A stretch of DNA of 64,000 nucleotides, from NCBI GenBank assembly GCA_027491315.1, contig JAIXWL010000001.1, positions 310,001-374,000 of the forward strand. Direction: 5' to 3'. A model generated the notes under the pieces. It was not told the DNA's origin, did not search any database, and was given only the letters and a program-made list of their open reading frames with translations. Positions 15,989 through 25,409 of the stretch are shown here, piece by piece; position 1 is the stretch's first letter, and each line of letters starts with the position of its first letter. The DNA is from Cytophagaceae bacterium. Lineage in GTDB: Bacteria; Bacteroidota; Bacteroidia; Cytophagales; Spirosomataceae. The position numbers and the translations under genes are program-made.

Positions 15989-17269
15989 CTAAGTTCCTCC
16001 AGGATTCACGGCTTTCATTTGGGGTGAAATCAAATGTATCAGTAGCCAAGCAAATAAATAAGCTGAACCGCAGATAAGGAAAATTAAATTATATCCTCCT
16101 GACAGGTTATTACTTGATTTATATGAATCTAATATGATACCAATGAAGTAAGGAAATATCACCCCTCCTAGAGATCCTGCCAAGCCGCCGATTCCGACCA
16201 CGGAACTAATGGCATTTTTAGGAAACATATCTGAAACGGAAGTAAAAATATTGGCCGACCAAGCCTGATGCGCAGAGGCAGCTATACTGATTAGTATAAC
16301 CGCTTGCCAAATATCCGTTGCCCAGCGTGCCGAAATGATAGGCAATGCCAATAAGGCAAAAAACAACATGGCTGTTTTTCTTGCTTTATATACTGGCCAT
16401 CCTTTGCGCATTAACCAGCCAGGAATATAACCTCCACCAATACTACCAATAGAGGTACAAGTAAAAAGTACGGCTAAATGAATACTAGGTTTCTTAAGAT
16501 CTAAAGAGAAGGTAGATGAAAAATACGATGGCAACCAGAAAAGGAAAAACCACCAAATGGGATCCGTAAAAAATTTACCTACTATAAATACCCAAGTTTG
16601 AGGAATGGTAAACAATTTCTTCCAAGCAATGGGCGTATTATCCAAATGATCATCTTCTTGAATATAGTCTAAATCTGCCTGACTAAGTCCCTGTTTCTTA
16701 CTCGGTATTTCATAAAAAATCCACCAAAAAATAAGCCAAATAAACCCGATAGCACCAGTGATTAAAAATGCCTCTTGCCAGCCATAAGCTCCCAAAAGCC
16801 AAGGTACCATAATGGGTGCTACCATGGCACCAATATTGGCTCCCGAATTAAATATACCGGTGGCAAAAGCCCGCTCTTTTTTGGGAAACCATTCAGCAAC
16901 CGATTTAATCGCAGCTGGAAAATTCCCTGCTTCACCCAATCCTAATACGGCTCTGGCAGCCCCAAAACCAAATGAAGTTTTTGCTAAAGCATGAAACATG
17001 GCAGCTATGGACCAGATGATGATGGAAATGGTATAGCCTAATTTAGAGCCAATCTGGTCAATGATTTTTCCAAAAATCAATAAACCGATAGCATAAGAGG
17101 CCGTAAAACACATCACAATGAAGCTGTAATCCGTTTCCGACCAATTCAGCTCCTTTTCTAAGGTTGGCTTTAATAATCCTATTACTTGTCGATCCAAGTA
17201 ATTGATGGTCGTAGCGAAAAACAATAACGCCACAACAACCCAGCGAAAATTTCCTACTTTTTCTTTCAT
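15989..17269 (-). CDS. Hexuronate-type MFS transporter (ExuT-like)
   Basis: This 426-residue permease of the anion:cation symporter branch of MFS has about 12 helices. Its N-terminus, ATTINYLDRQVIGLLKPTL, and the loop ARAVLGLGEAGNFPAAIKSV are typical of ExuT and related hexuronate/galactarate transporters. It probably brings glucuronate, galacturonate or mannonate-type acids into the cytoplasm. The start codon overlaps the stop of the SDR reductase by one base (TGATG), so the two are translationally coupled. It is the last gene of uxuA-SDR-exuT, transcribed away from the LacI regulator. Confidence 0.88.
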   Translation of the reverse strand: MKEKVGNFRWVVVALLFFATTINYLDRQVIGLLKPTLEKELNWSETDYSFIVMCFTASYAIGLLIFGKIIDQIGSKLGYTISIIIWSIAAMFHALAKTSFGFGAARAVLGLGEAGNFPAAIKSVAEWFPKKERAFATGIFNSGANIGAMVAPIMVPWLLGAYGWQEAFLITGAIGFIWLIFWWIFYEIPSKKQGLSQADLDYIQEDDHLDNTPIAWKKLFTIPQTWVFIVGKFFTDPIWWFFLFWLPSYFSSTFSLDLKKPSIHLAVLFTCTSIGSIGGGYIPGWLMRKGWPVYKARKTAMLFFALLALPIISARWATDIWQAVILISIAASAHQAWSANIFTSVSDMFPKNAISSVVGIGGLAGSLGGVIFPYFIGIILDSYKSSNNLSGGYNLIFLICGSAYLFAWLLIHLISPQMKAVNPGGT

Positions 17270-18027
17270 CAGAATCCTATTGAGTTACCCCCATCTACGG
17301 GAATTGAAACGCCTGTAATATATCCAGCTGCATCTGAGGCTAAAAATACGGCTGTCCAAGCCACATCTTCTGGCTTACCAAAATAGCCCATGGGTGTTCT
17401 ATCCATGGCTTTATGTTTACGATCTGGATCTGAATTCATGGCTGTTTTACTCATAGCCGTTTCGATAAAGCCGGGTGCAATGGCATTAACACGTACCCCG
17501 TTCCCTGACCACTCTGAAGCCAACACACGAACCAAACCATATACCCCAGATTTGGATGAAGCATAAGCCGCTACTCGATCGATTCCATAATATGCTGCCA
17601 TGGATGAAATCATGATGATAGATCCTGATTTTCTTTCCAACATATGCTTTCCTACTTCTCTACTTAATACAAAAACAGCATTCAAATTAACTTGAATAAT
17701 TTGGGTAAAATCATCATTAGATACCTCCACTGCCGGACGCTTCATATTGATACCTGCATTGTTGACAAGAATATCAATTTTTCCATGCGATTGTATGATA
17801 TCAGCAACCAAAGAGGGTGTGGCATTGACATCCGCCATATCATGAACAAAATAGAAGGCCCCAGCACCTAAATCATTGACTGCCTCTTGAAGTACGGCTT
17901 CTCTTCTTCCTGTAATGATAACATTGGCCCCACTAGCCAGCATACACTTAGCGATATCGAATCCGATACCTGTTCCTCCGCCTGTAATTAAGGCTACTTT
18001 ACCCGCCAATGAAAATTTGTTTTCCAT
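17269..18027 (-). CDS. SDR oxidoreductase, probable D-mannonate/fructuronate reductase
   Basis: This 252-residue classical short-chain dehydrogenase has the cofactor loop TGGGTGIG, NNAGIN, active-site serines in MISSMAAYYG, and YASSKSG as the YxxxK motif. The C-terminus VDGGNSIGF is typical of the family. It lies 14 bases after uxuA and is coupled to an ExuT-like permease. It is therefore most likely the enzyme interconverting D-fructuronate and D-mannonate, replacing the unrelated UxuB; an SDR with this role is known in Bacillus (YjmF/UxuB). A gluconate 5-dehydrogenase or KduD-like activity is the alternative. Confidence 0.85.
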   Translation of the reverse strand: MENKFSLAGKVALITGGGTGIGFDIAKCMLASGANVIITGRREAVLQEAVNDLGAGAFYFVHDMADVNATPSLVADIIQSHGKIDILVNNAGINMKRPAVEVSNDDFTQIIQVNLNAVFVLSREVGKHMLERKSGSIIMISSMAAYYGIDRVAAYASSKSGVYGLVRVLASEWSGNGVRVNAIAPGFIETAMSKTAMNSDPDRKHKAMDRTPMGYFGKPEDVAWTAVFLASDAAGYITGVSIPVDGGNSIGF

Positions 18028-18041
18028 ATTGTATTTATGCT

Positions 18042-19223
18042 TTATTTCATGCGGGATATGGCCAATTCCATTCCCCTTATTTCTGCCAAACCCCGTAATC
18101 GACCTATGGCCGAATATCCAGGATAAGTCTTTTTTTGTAAATCATCTAACATTTGGTGCCCATGGTCCGGACGCATAGGAATTTGCTCACCTCCTCGTTT
18201 AACTTCCTCCTCGTGTATCGCACGAATCACTTCGAACATAGGAACATCTCCTGCCAAATGTGGCGCTTCATGAAAAATCAAAGGCTCTTCTTGTTCTCTT
18301 TTCGTCGTTCTGAGATGTAAAAAATGTATTCGATTCGCAAATCGACGAATCATTTCAGGCAAATTATTATCAGGCCTAACGCCTAATGAACCCGTACAAA
18401 AAGTAATACCATTGGCGCGCACGGGAGATGCATCCATCAATGCGGCTAAGTCAGCCTCCGTACTAACTACCCGAGGTAATCCCAATAAGGGGAAAGGAGG
18501 GTCGTCTGGATGAATGCACAAATTAACTCCTAATTCTTGTGCGTAAGGCGCTACTTGTTGAATAAAATAATGCAAGTTTTTACGCAATTCATCTGGACCA
18601 ATGGCCTGGTATGCATCTAATAAACTTTGAAAATTCTCTAAATGAAAAGCCTCCTCGGAACCTGGTAAACCCAATAAAACGGTATTTTGCAGCTCTTCCT
18701 TTTCGGCAAGAGTCATGCTTTCAAACTTCGATTTTGCGGCCTCTTGAACTGCCAAAGTATAGTCTGATTTAGCTGCAGGTCTTTTTAGAATAAACAAATC
18801 AAAAATAGCAAAATCCGTCAAAACAAACCGAAGTGCCCTTGCCCCATCTGGCATCTCAAAATCAAGCTTGGTTCTAGACCAATCTAAGACCGGCATAAAA
18901 TTATAACAAACCGTTTTTATGCCCTTGTCGGCTAGGTTCAACAATGATACATGGTAGTTTTTAATGTACTGCTCTCGTTCAGGAAGGGCCTTTTTTATCG
19001 CCTCATGTACAGGTAAACTTTCTACCACGGACCAATGCAAGGGCGTCCACTGTTCATTACCATTTTCTATGATATCTATTCTCTCCTGAATAGCTTCTTT
19101 TGACCAAACCTCTCCTACTGGGATTTGATGTAAAGCAGTAACCACACCGGTGCAGCCAGCTTGTCTAATATCCATTAAAGAGACTGGGTCATGAGGCCCA
19201 AACCATCGCATGGTATGTTGCAT
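18042..19223 (-). CDS. uxuA: Mannonate dehydratase
   Basis: UxuA converts D-mannonate to 2-keto-3-deoxygluconate in hexuronate breakdown. The 393-residue product has the family start TMRWFGPHDPVSL and the metal and active-site blocks CIHPDDPPFPLLGLPRVVS, GITFCTGSLGVRPDN, HFLHLRTTKRE and MRPDHGHQML. Its length equals that of E. coli UxuA. It is the first gene of the operon with the SDR reductase and the permease. The 218-base divergent region to the LacI regulator holds a palindrome at 19337-19353 that may control it. Confidence 0.97.
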   Translation of the reverse strand: MQHTMRWFGPHDPVSLMDIRQAGCTGVVTALHQIPVGEVWSKEAIQERIDIIENGNEQWTPLHWSVVESLPVHEAIKKALPEREQYIKNYHVSLLNLADKGIKTVCYNFMPVLDWSRTKLDFEMPDGARALRFVLTDFAIFDLFILKRPAAKSDYTLAVQEAAKSKFESMTLAEKEELQNTVLLGLPGSEEAFHLENFQSLLDAYQAIGPDELRKNLHYFIQQVAPYAQELGVNLCIHPDDPPFPLLGLPRVVSTEADLAALMDASPVRANGITFCTGSLGVRPDNNLPEMIRRFANRIHFLHLRTTKREQEEPLIFHEAPHLAGDVPMFEVIRAIHEEEVKRGGEQIPMRPDHGHQMLDDLQKKTYPGYSAIGRLRGLAEIRGMELAISRMK

Positions 19224-19336
19224 GAGGTAAAGAGGTTTTTGCTGTGAAAAGCCAAAAATAGCAACTTTATACTGATGGTAATGGCATATATTTTTTCAAA
19301 TACACATATGCTTTTATCAGCAAAATGTCCTAATTT

Positions 19337-19353
19337 AAGCCTAATATAGGCTT
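19337..19353. promoter_or_regulatory. Palindrome between uxuA and the LacI regulator
   Basis: AAGCCTA-ATA-TAGGCTT is a perfect 7-base inverted repeat midway between the divergent genes. A second candidate lies around 19373-19388 (CGTAAACGATACCG), which has the AAACG core often seen in LacI-family operators. Which of the two, if either, is bound cannot be told from one locus. Confidence 0.4.
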
Positions 19354-19441
19354 TTTATATGGAAATGCGTCTCCGTAAACGATACCGATAGGTTTGTAAT
19401 TTCAGGTAAATTGAATACTTAATTAAAACAAAGAACAAATA

Positions 19442-20596
19442 TTGGAAATCTGTCCTAAATGCTCCACCAATCATTTTGTCATTCGAGCTGGAATGATCCG
19501 CGGAAAAGTTCGTTACCAATGTAAATCATGTCAGGTACATTTTACCCAAGAGCAATCGGCAAAGCCTATTCCCCAAAAACAGATTCATACCACCATTAAA
19601 GACATTGCCAACATCATGGGTGTCTCGATTGCAACGGTATCAAGGGCATTAAATAACAAACCAGATATTAGTCCTAAAACCCGAGAAGCAATTCAAAAAT
19701 TAGCCTTGGAACTAGATTATAATCCCAATTTGTTCGCCAAAGGCTTCCAAAGAGGGGAAACTAAAACCATAGGCGTGGTAATCCCAAATATAAAAAGACC
19801 ATTTTTTGCAGGGGTATTATCAGGTATTCAAGAGGTCGCCAATGAACGAGGCTATCGGGTCATGATCTGTCAATCGAATGAATCATATGAAGCCGAAATA
19901 AGCAATATTCAGGGGCTATTAGCTAGCCATGTGGATGGTCTTTTAATTTCTCATTCAAAAGAAACAACGCGTTTCAACCAAATTAAAAATCTATTTGAAA
20001 AAGGATTACCCATGGTCCACTTTGACCGAATTTGTACGGAGGTAGATACTCCCAAAATCCGGCAAGAAGATTTTGAAGGAGCATTTCAGTTAGTAGAGCA
20101 TTTAATTCAACAAGGCTATCAACGCATCGCCATTTTAGCTGGACCACCTGAATTACTGATTAGTCAAAAAAGGAAAGAGGGCTATTTACATGCACTAGAG
20201 AAATATGGTTTAGTCATACAAAAGGACTACATGGTGCATGGTGATTTCAGCAAAGAATTTGCACTAGCTAGTTTGGATAAGTGGCTACAATTACCTGAAC
20301 CACCCGATGCGATTTTTGCCATACATTATTTAAATGCAGTAGAAATTATTCAATATGCCAAAAAGCTGGGAATAGCTATCCCAAAACAATTGGGCATCGT
20401 TGGGTTTGGAGATGAATATTTAGCGGAAATAGTGGACCCTCCCCTGACAGTTTTCCATTTATTTCCTCAAAAAGTAGGGGAAATTGCTGCTGGTTTATTG
20501 TTTGATGTCATTTCTTCAAAGGATTCCACTCGACAAGCGGATGTCTTAGTACAGGGCCAATTAATCATTCGAAAATCTTCCTTAAAAAAGGCCTAA
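19442..20596 (+). CDS. LacI family repressor with N-terminal InsA-like zinc ribbon
   Basis: Residues 4-35 form a zinc ribbon, CPKC-N23-CKSC, with GKVRYQCKSCQVHFT resembling the N-terminal finger of IS1-type InsA proteins. A LacI helix-turn-helix follows (TIKDIANIMGVSIATVSRALN, about 51-71) and then a periplasmic-binding-protein-like ligand domain. The start must be the TTG at 19442. An upstream stop lies at 19424-19426, and the first in-frame ATG (residue 18) would delete half the zinc ribbon. It is divergent from uxuA-SDR-exuT and probably senses a hexuronate or related intermediate. Its stop overlaps the convergent esterase stop by 4 bases. Confidence 0.9.
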   Translation: MEICPKCSTNHFVIRAGMIRGKVRYQCKSCQVHFTQEQSAKPIPQKQIHTTIKDIANIMGVSIATVSRALNNKPDISPKTREAIQKLALELDYNPNLFAKGFQRGETKTIGVVIPNIKRPFFAGVLSGIQEVANERGYRVMICQSNESYEAEISNIQGLLASHVDGLLISHSKETTRFNQIKNLFEKGLPMVHFDRICTEVDTPKIRQEDFEGAFQLVEHLIQQGYQRIAILAGPPELLISQKRKEGYLHALEKYGLVIQKDYMVHGDFSKEFALASLDKWLQLPEPPDAIFAIHYLNAVEIIQYAKKLGIAIPKQLGIVGFGDEYLAEIVDPPLTVFHLFPQKVGEIAAGLLFDVISSKDSTRQADVLVQGQLIIRKSSLKKA

Positions 20597-21471
20597 GGGA
20601 GGTATTGGTGAAAGCGCAACCAATGCTCAAAATCTTCTGTCCAATGATCAGAGGGCGTATTCATTTGTCGCATGCCAAAACCATGCCCACCCTGGGTATA
20701 CATATGCAATTCTGCTGGTTGTTTGGCATTCAACCATTCCGTATATAATTGCACTGAATGAGCAGCTAAGCCCAAATTATCATCGCTGGCTGCTGCTATA
20801 AAAATAGGCGTACGATTCTTGGGTATTTGACTTCCCAAAACGGCTTTTTTGTACAGGTATATTGGCGCAATAAAATTTGGGCGATTGGCATCTGAAGCTG
20901 TTTGTAAAACAGACATGGTTAAAGTTCCACCTGCAGAAAAACCCATAAAGCCTATTTTCTGGGGATTCAAACCCAAGGTCTGAGCATGTTGGCGAACATA
21001 CTCCATCGCTTTTATTCCATCCTTTGTGGCCAATTCCACGACTGGAGCATTAATTTTATCCAATTGATTAAAATCCTGCATCTTCGCACTTAATTCTTTC
21101 ACTGGGTCATTCGTAAGCGTATGAAGTAGTCGATATTTTAATACAAAAGCAGTAATCCCCCTTTGATTCAACCATTTGGCCACTTCGATACCTTCGCTAT
21201 CGATGGATAATATATGAAAAGCTCCGCCGGGTGCTACGATAATCGATGTCCCATTTGCTTTCGATTTCTCAGGAAAAAAAGCCGTAATGCTTGGTTCTAC
21301 CACATTGTAGACTAACCTTGTTTTAAAGCCATTCGAACTGCTTTCTGCTTCTGTCCAAGTCCATGATTCAGAACCAGGTGCTTTCCCTTGATATAAGGGT
21401 ATCAGCTCTTGAGAAAGGGCCAGTTGATGTAATAAACACAAAATTACAGCCAAGAATAAGCCTCTTTTCAT
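20593..21471 (-). CDS. Exported alpha/beta hydrolase, acetyl-xylan-esterase-like
   Basis: This 292-residue enzyme has a signal peptide (cleavage near LALSQ). The oxyanion-hole segment is VAPGGAFHIL, the nucleophile elbow GFSAGG has Ser179, and a late GGHGFG supplies the histidine. This matches BD-FAE/Axe-type esterases that remove acetyl or other acyl groups from plant polysaccharides in the periplasm. ThuA lies just upstream with a 7-base gap, so the two are probably co-transcribed. The 3' end overlaps the LacI regulator gene tail to tail. Confidence 0.85.
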   Translation of the reverse strand: MKRGLFLAVILCLLHQLALSQELIPLYQGKAPGSESWTWTEAESSSNGFKTRLVYNVVEPSITAFFPEKSKANGTSIIVAPGGAFHILSIDSEGIEVAKWLNQRGITAFVLKYRLLHTLTNDPVKELSAKMQDFNQLDKINAPVVELATKDGIKAMEYVRQHAQTLGLNPQKIGFMGFSAGGTLTMSVLQTASDANRPNFIAPIYLYKKAVLGSQIPKNRTPIFIAAASDDNLGLAAHSVQLYTEWLNAKQPAELHMYTQGGHGFGMRQMNTPSDHWTEDFEHWLRFHQYLP

Positions 21472-21478
21472 ACGCTAG

Positions 21479-22477
21479 CTATTTCGTATATTCCCTCTTT
21501 GAAGAAACATCAGCCTTGGGAAAATCCGAAGGAATTGGGATATCAACTTTTCCTGTTGCTGCCCATTGCGCACCTCGTAACAAGGTGGTAATAAAACCTA
21601 CACAGGAAACAGAATAATCTGCATGGCCCATGGGTGTGTGAAATACTCTTCCTTTTCCATATTGGGTGACTATGAGCATAGGTTCATGTCGACCGCTTCC
21701 CTTATTTTCTTTAGCTGAAAAAGCAGTTCCTAAGATTTCCATATTGACAGCTGGTCCACGTAAACGATCATACATTTCATCTTGGCTATGCATCCAAGTG
21801 AGCGGCATGCCCTTGGTGATGGGATGATTTGAGTTACGAATCGTAATTTGATATTCCTTTTGAGGTCCATGAGAACCGGCCCGACCGGCCTGGGTATCTT
21901 TGACTAATTTTCCATCCATGTCATAATAAACATAGGGACCATCTTTTTCGGTACGGTCTCCCCAACCCCCAAGACCAATCATTTCATTATAGGCTGGCCA
22001 TTGTGGAAAGGAATTATCGGCAGCGTGAATAACCACTAAACCTCCTCCTTTTTTCATGAATTTCTCAAAGTCCAATTGGGTTTCAGCGGGCCAAGGAGCA
22101 GCATTCCAACCAAAATTACAAATCACTAAATCATAGTCTGAGAATTTAGGATGGAAACTTGAATCAGCCTTAGGCTTAGGCAGAGATACCGTATTTTCAA
22201 GGCCTGGCAACATGTATTTAGGAATCAAATCTGCCGCATTCCAAGTGAAATGAGATCGTTGCACATCCACTTTGAATTTTCCAGATTGCTCTAAAAAATC
22301 CTTCATCATAAAGGTAATTTTCGGCCATTGATCATGGTTATTTTGACCGTCAACTATCAAGGTTCGAATGACTTTAGTCTTGGCAGCAGGCTTTACAGCT
22401 TTTGTTTCTCCCCCATGTAGTAGGAATATACTTAATAAAATGGTCGAGAATAGAAGTCGGGTGGAGAATTGTTTCAT
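21479..22477 (-). CDS. Exported ThuA-domain protein
   Basis: This is a ThuA-like, glutamine-amidotransferase-fold protein of about 332 residues with a signal peptide (KQFSTRLLFSTILLSIFLLH). Family blocks are visible as TLIVDGQNNHDQWP, GGGLVVIHAADNSFP, and HTPMGHADYSVSC near the C-terminus. ThuA proteins are linked to 3-keto-sugar and trehalose use, but the Bacteroidota exported forms are not biochemically assigned. The frame is open from 22522; the ATG at 22477 gives the proper signal peptide. It is upstream of the esterase with a 7-base gap, so the two form an operon. Confidence 0.88.
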   Translation of the reverse strand: MKQFSTRLLFSTILLSIFLLHGGETKAVKPAAKTKVIRTLIVDGQNNHDQWPKITFMMKDFLEQSGKFKVDVQRSHFTWNAADLIPKYMLPGLENTVSLPKPKADSSFHPKFSDYDLVICNFGWNAAPWPAETQLDFEKFMKKGGGLVVIHAADNSFPQWPAYNEMIGLGGWGDRTEKDGPYVYYDMDGKLVKDTQAGRAGSHGPQKEYQITIRNSNHPITKGMPLTWMHSQDEMYDRLRGPAVNMEILGTAFSAKENKGSGRHEPMLIVTQYGKGRVFHTPMGHADYSVSCVGFITTLLRGAQWAATGKVDIPIPSDFPKADVSSKREYTK

Positions 22478-22610
22478 GGCAAAAATGGTTGTGTACAATA
22501 ATAAAAATGAATGCATTTCCATTCGGAATTACTACATAGATACAAGTAATCTTAGCATTTTCAAAATAGCCAAAGATTGAGCTTCAAGGGTAATATTTAA
22601 ATTGATTCCA

Positions 22611-23063
22611 TTAATGATCGTAGCTAACTACTCGTGATATTTTCCAATTACCTTGATCATTCTTCCAAATCATCAAAAACTTAAATTCGCCTACTTCCAA
22701 TTTCCCATTTTCAACATGGGAAAAAGTATGTCGACCTATATGAATAGCTCCGTAGTCTTTTATCGGGTGAACCTCCAAAGTTCCGGGTACTAATTTCCGA
22801 GTTAATACATATTCCCGATTAAATATCTGTTGAAAATTAGCAATAACTGTATCATACTGAAGTAAGCCACCATTATCTTGAAACCATTCTAAATCTGATG
22901 TAAAGAATTGTTTAAAAGCGGGCATATTTCGCTCATTATAGGCTTGAAACATCACACTATCTAAATGGGCTATTTGCCGATATAAATCAGCAGATTTACT
23001 TGACTGCGCTGAAGCAGACCAACAAATAGCCCAAAAAGAACAGATGTAAACAAAAGTTTTCAT
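22611..23063 (-). CDS. Exported DUF4440/SnoaL-like protein
   Basis: This 150-residue protein has a signal peptide ending near SASAQ and an NTF2-like cone fold. The DUF4440 pattern is clear: LDSVMFQAYNERNMPAFKQFF, then GGLLQYDTV and the final strand GNWKISRVVSYDH. Members of this fold bind small hydrophobic ligands or act as isomerases; the role here is unknown. It is 31 bases downstream of the YeiH-type gene on the same strand, so co-transcription is likely but may be incidental. Confidence 0.8.
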   Translation of the reverse strand: MKTFVYICSFWAICWSASAQSSKSADLYRQIAHLDSVMFQAYNERNMPAFKQFFTSDLEWFQDNGGLLQYDTVIANFQQIFNREYVLTRKLVPGTLEVHPIKDYGAIHIGRHTFSHVENGKLEVGEFKFLMIWKNDQGNWKISRVVSYDH

Positions 23064-23094
23064 TCGATATCATCCATAAGAAAATGGCCCTTTT

Positions 23095-24354
23095 TTATTT
23101 AAACAAGAAATAAGCGATTACCAGGGTAACTAGCACATTAAAACCTTGAGCTATAAGGAAGGCATACAAAGGTTTTTTGCCTTCGCTGCTAAATAAATCG
23201 GCGAACTTAGTCTCCAAGCCAATGCTGGTAAAAGCTAAAGCAAACCAAAGTCCTTGAAGGGATTTTAAACCACCTTTCACTTCAGAAATAACATCTCCAG
23301 AAATGACAAATGAAAATAAGAGGGAAGCCGCCACAAAACCGATGACAAATTTGGGGAAACGTTCCCAAATGATGCCCAAGGTAGGTTTTGATTCTTTGGC
23401 TACATCCGACTGATTGTTGGTATATGTCCAATAAATCGAAATCCCAAAAGCCGCTAAACCTAATAAGACATTTTGAGAAAATTTGACAATGGTACTAATT
23501 TTTAATGCTTCCTCTCCAATCAAAGAACCTGAGGCAATAACGGCCCCAGTGGTATCGATGGTACCACCTAACCAGGCTCCGGTTACTGCTTCTGATAAAC
23601 CCAAGGCTTTAGCAATGATGGGCATAAAAATGATCATGGGAATGGCCGTAATTAATACGATAGAAATTACGTAGGAAAGTTTTTTTGAGTCCCCTTTGAT
23701 GGCTCCTGCCGTAGCTATGGCCGCCGAAACGCCACAAATGGAAACGGCACTTGAAATCATGATGGCCATTTCCTCGTCAATCCCCAATTTTTTGGAGACC
23801 CAAAAGGCAAAATACCAAACGGAAACAACTACCAAAAGTGCTTGAACAAGACCTAGAGATCCTGCTTTTAAAATATCCCCAAAAATGATACTTGTACCTA
23901 ATAATACCAATCCTATTTTCACGAATAATTCGGTGGATAATGACTCCCTTAACCAATCTGGAATGTTGGTAAAGTTACTGATGATTAAGCCAATGGATAA
24001 GCTGAAAATAACTGCTTCTAAATTCCAATTTTTTAGGAAGGAATTACCAGCCAAAATAAGGGCCAAGGTGGTTAAAATAAAAACAATTGGAAATCCTTTG
24101 ATGGTGGCCGCTACATCTTTACCCAAAGTTTTGGTGGCTAAAATTGCAATGGCATATACCCATAAAAACAATTTTCCTAGGTTGAATAAATTCGTACCGT
24201 TTATTACTTTTTCTCCTAATTCGGCTGCGTTTTCCCAAGCAAAAACGGGGCTTGGTATTTTAATTCCAAAGAGGGCTAGGGCAATAATTAAGAATCCAAA
24301 GACCACGACAGTCCAGTCTTCTGTTAAGCTAAATGTGGTTTTGTTGTTTGACAT
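23095..24354 (-). CDS. YeiH family (UPF0324) putative sulfate exporter
   Basis: This 419-residue integral membrane protein has about 11-12 helices. The family features are the conserved ISNFTNIPDWLRESLSTELF, KIGLVLLGTSIIF, ISSAVSICGVSAAIATAGAI and GAWLGGTIDTTGAVIASG. YeiH-type proteins are predicted anion exporters, some tied to taurine or sulfonate use, but transport has been shown for few. The N-terminus is longer than in enteric YeiH. Genes on either side give no clear substrate clue. A DUF4440 protein follows on the same strand. Confidence 0.85.
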   Translation of the reverse strand: MSNNKTTFSLTEDWTVVVFGFLIIALALFGIKIPSPVFAWENAAELGEKVINGTNLFNLGKLFLWVYAIAILATKTLGKDVAATIKGFPIVFILTTLALILAGNSFLKNWNLEAVIFSLSIGLIISNFTNIPDWLRESLSTELFVKIGLVLLGTSIIFGDILKAGSLGLVQALLVVVSVWYFAFWVSKKLGIDEEMAIMISSAVSICGVSAAIATAGAIKGDSKKLSYVISIVLITAIPMIIFMPIIAKALGLSEAVTGAWLGGTIDTTGAVIASGSLIGEEALKISTIVKFSQNVLLGLAAFGISIYWTYTNNQSDVAKESKPTLGIIWERFPKFVIGFVAASLLFSFVISGDVISEVKGGLKSLQGLWFALAFTSIGLETKFADLFSSEGKKPLYAFLIAQGFNVLVTLVIAYFLFK

Positions 24355-24424
24355 AGAAATGGAATAAGTTTAGGTAAATTAAAAGAGTATTTTAACTTTG
24401 ATAAGACAAGTTATTAAAAACTCT

Positions 24425-25393
24425 ATGAAATTAATATACTATTCCTTTTTTTTAATTCTCGCTCACTCACTAAGTGCTCAACAAAAAACCTCAGGAAATC
24501 CCCTATTCCCAGGATGGTATGCCGACCCGGAAGCCATCATTTTTAACAAGCAATACTGGATTTACCCGACCTATTCAGATGTATATCAAAAGCAAGTCTT
24601 TTTCGATGCCTTTTCTTCCAAGGACCTAGTTCATTGGAAGAAACATGCTAGCATAGTGGATACCTCTGCCATCAAATGGGCCAAAAAAGCCATGTGGGCT
24701 CCAGCGATTGTTCAAAAAGACAAAAAATATTATTTGTTCTTTGGTGCCAATGACATTCAGAGTAATCAGGAACTGGGAGGTATCGGCGTAGCGGTTTCTG
24801 AAAACCCCCAAGGACCTTTCAAGGATTTAATTGGGAAGCCATTAATAGGTCAATTTCAAAACGGCGCACAGCCCATCGATCAATTTGTATTTAAGGATAA
24901 AGATGGTCAATACTACATCATTTATGGAGGTTGGAAGCATTGTAACATAGCCCGATTAAGTCCGGATTTCAAATCCATCGTCCCTTTTGAAGATGGAAAA
25001 ATGTTTAAGGAAATCACCCCCATTGGCTATGTGGAAGGCCCTTTCATGTTCATACGAAACAATAAATACTATTTTATGTGGAGCGAAGGGGGCTGGACTG
25101 GCCCTAACTATTCCGTTGCCTATGCCGTGGCAGATAGTCCATTTGGTCCATTCGAAAGAAAAGATAAAATTCTCAAACAGGATCCCCAAGTGGCCACTGG
25201 AGCTGGACACCATTCTGTGATACAAATCCCAAATACTGACCAATGGTACATTGTCTACCACCGAAGACCATTAGACGAGACGGATAGAAACCATCGGGTT
25301 ACTTGTATCGAACCCATGTATTTTGATGATAAAGGGGATATACTTCCGGTAAAACTAAGTTTTAAGGGGGTGAATGCGCAAAAAATCAAATAG
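24425..25393 (+). CDS. Glycoside hydrolase family 43 protein
   Basis: This exported enzyme of about 322 residues has a signal peptide (cleavage near LSAQ). The three GH43 acidic residues are recognisable: Asp34 in WYADPEAI as the base, Asp152 in AQPIDQFVF as the pKa modulator, and Glu204 in GYVEGPFMF as the acid. The activity is probably alpha-L-arabinofuranosidase, arabinanase or beta-xylosidase; the sequence does not separate these. The frame opens at a TTG at 24398, but the ATG at 24425 gives the signal peptide. A small membrane protein follows after 16 bases. Confidence 0.9.
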   Translation: MKLIYYSFFLILAHSLSAQQKTSGNPLFPGWYADPEAIIFNKQYWIYPTYSDVYQKQVFFDAFSSKDLVHWKKHASIVDTSAIKWAKKAMWAPAIVQKDKKYYLFFGANDIQSNQELGGIGVAVSENPQGPFKDLIGKPLIGQFQNGAQPIDQFVFKDKDGQYYIIYGGWKHCNIARLSPDFKSIVPFEDGKMFKEITPIGYVEGPFMFIRNNKYYFMWSEGGWTGPNYSVAYAVADSPFGPFERKDKILKQDPQVATGAGHHSVIQIPNTDQWYIVYHRRPLDETDRNHRVTCIEPMYFDDKGDILPVKLSFKGVNAQKIK

Positions 25394-25409
25394 TCGAACA
25401 GCCTAAAGC

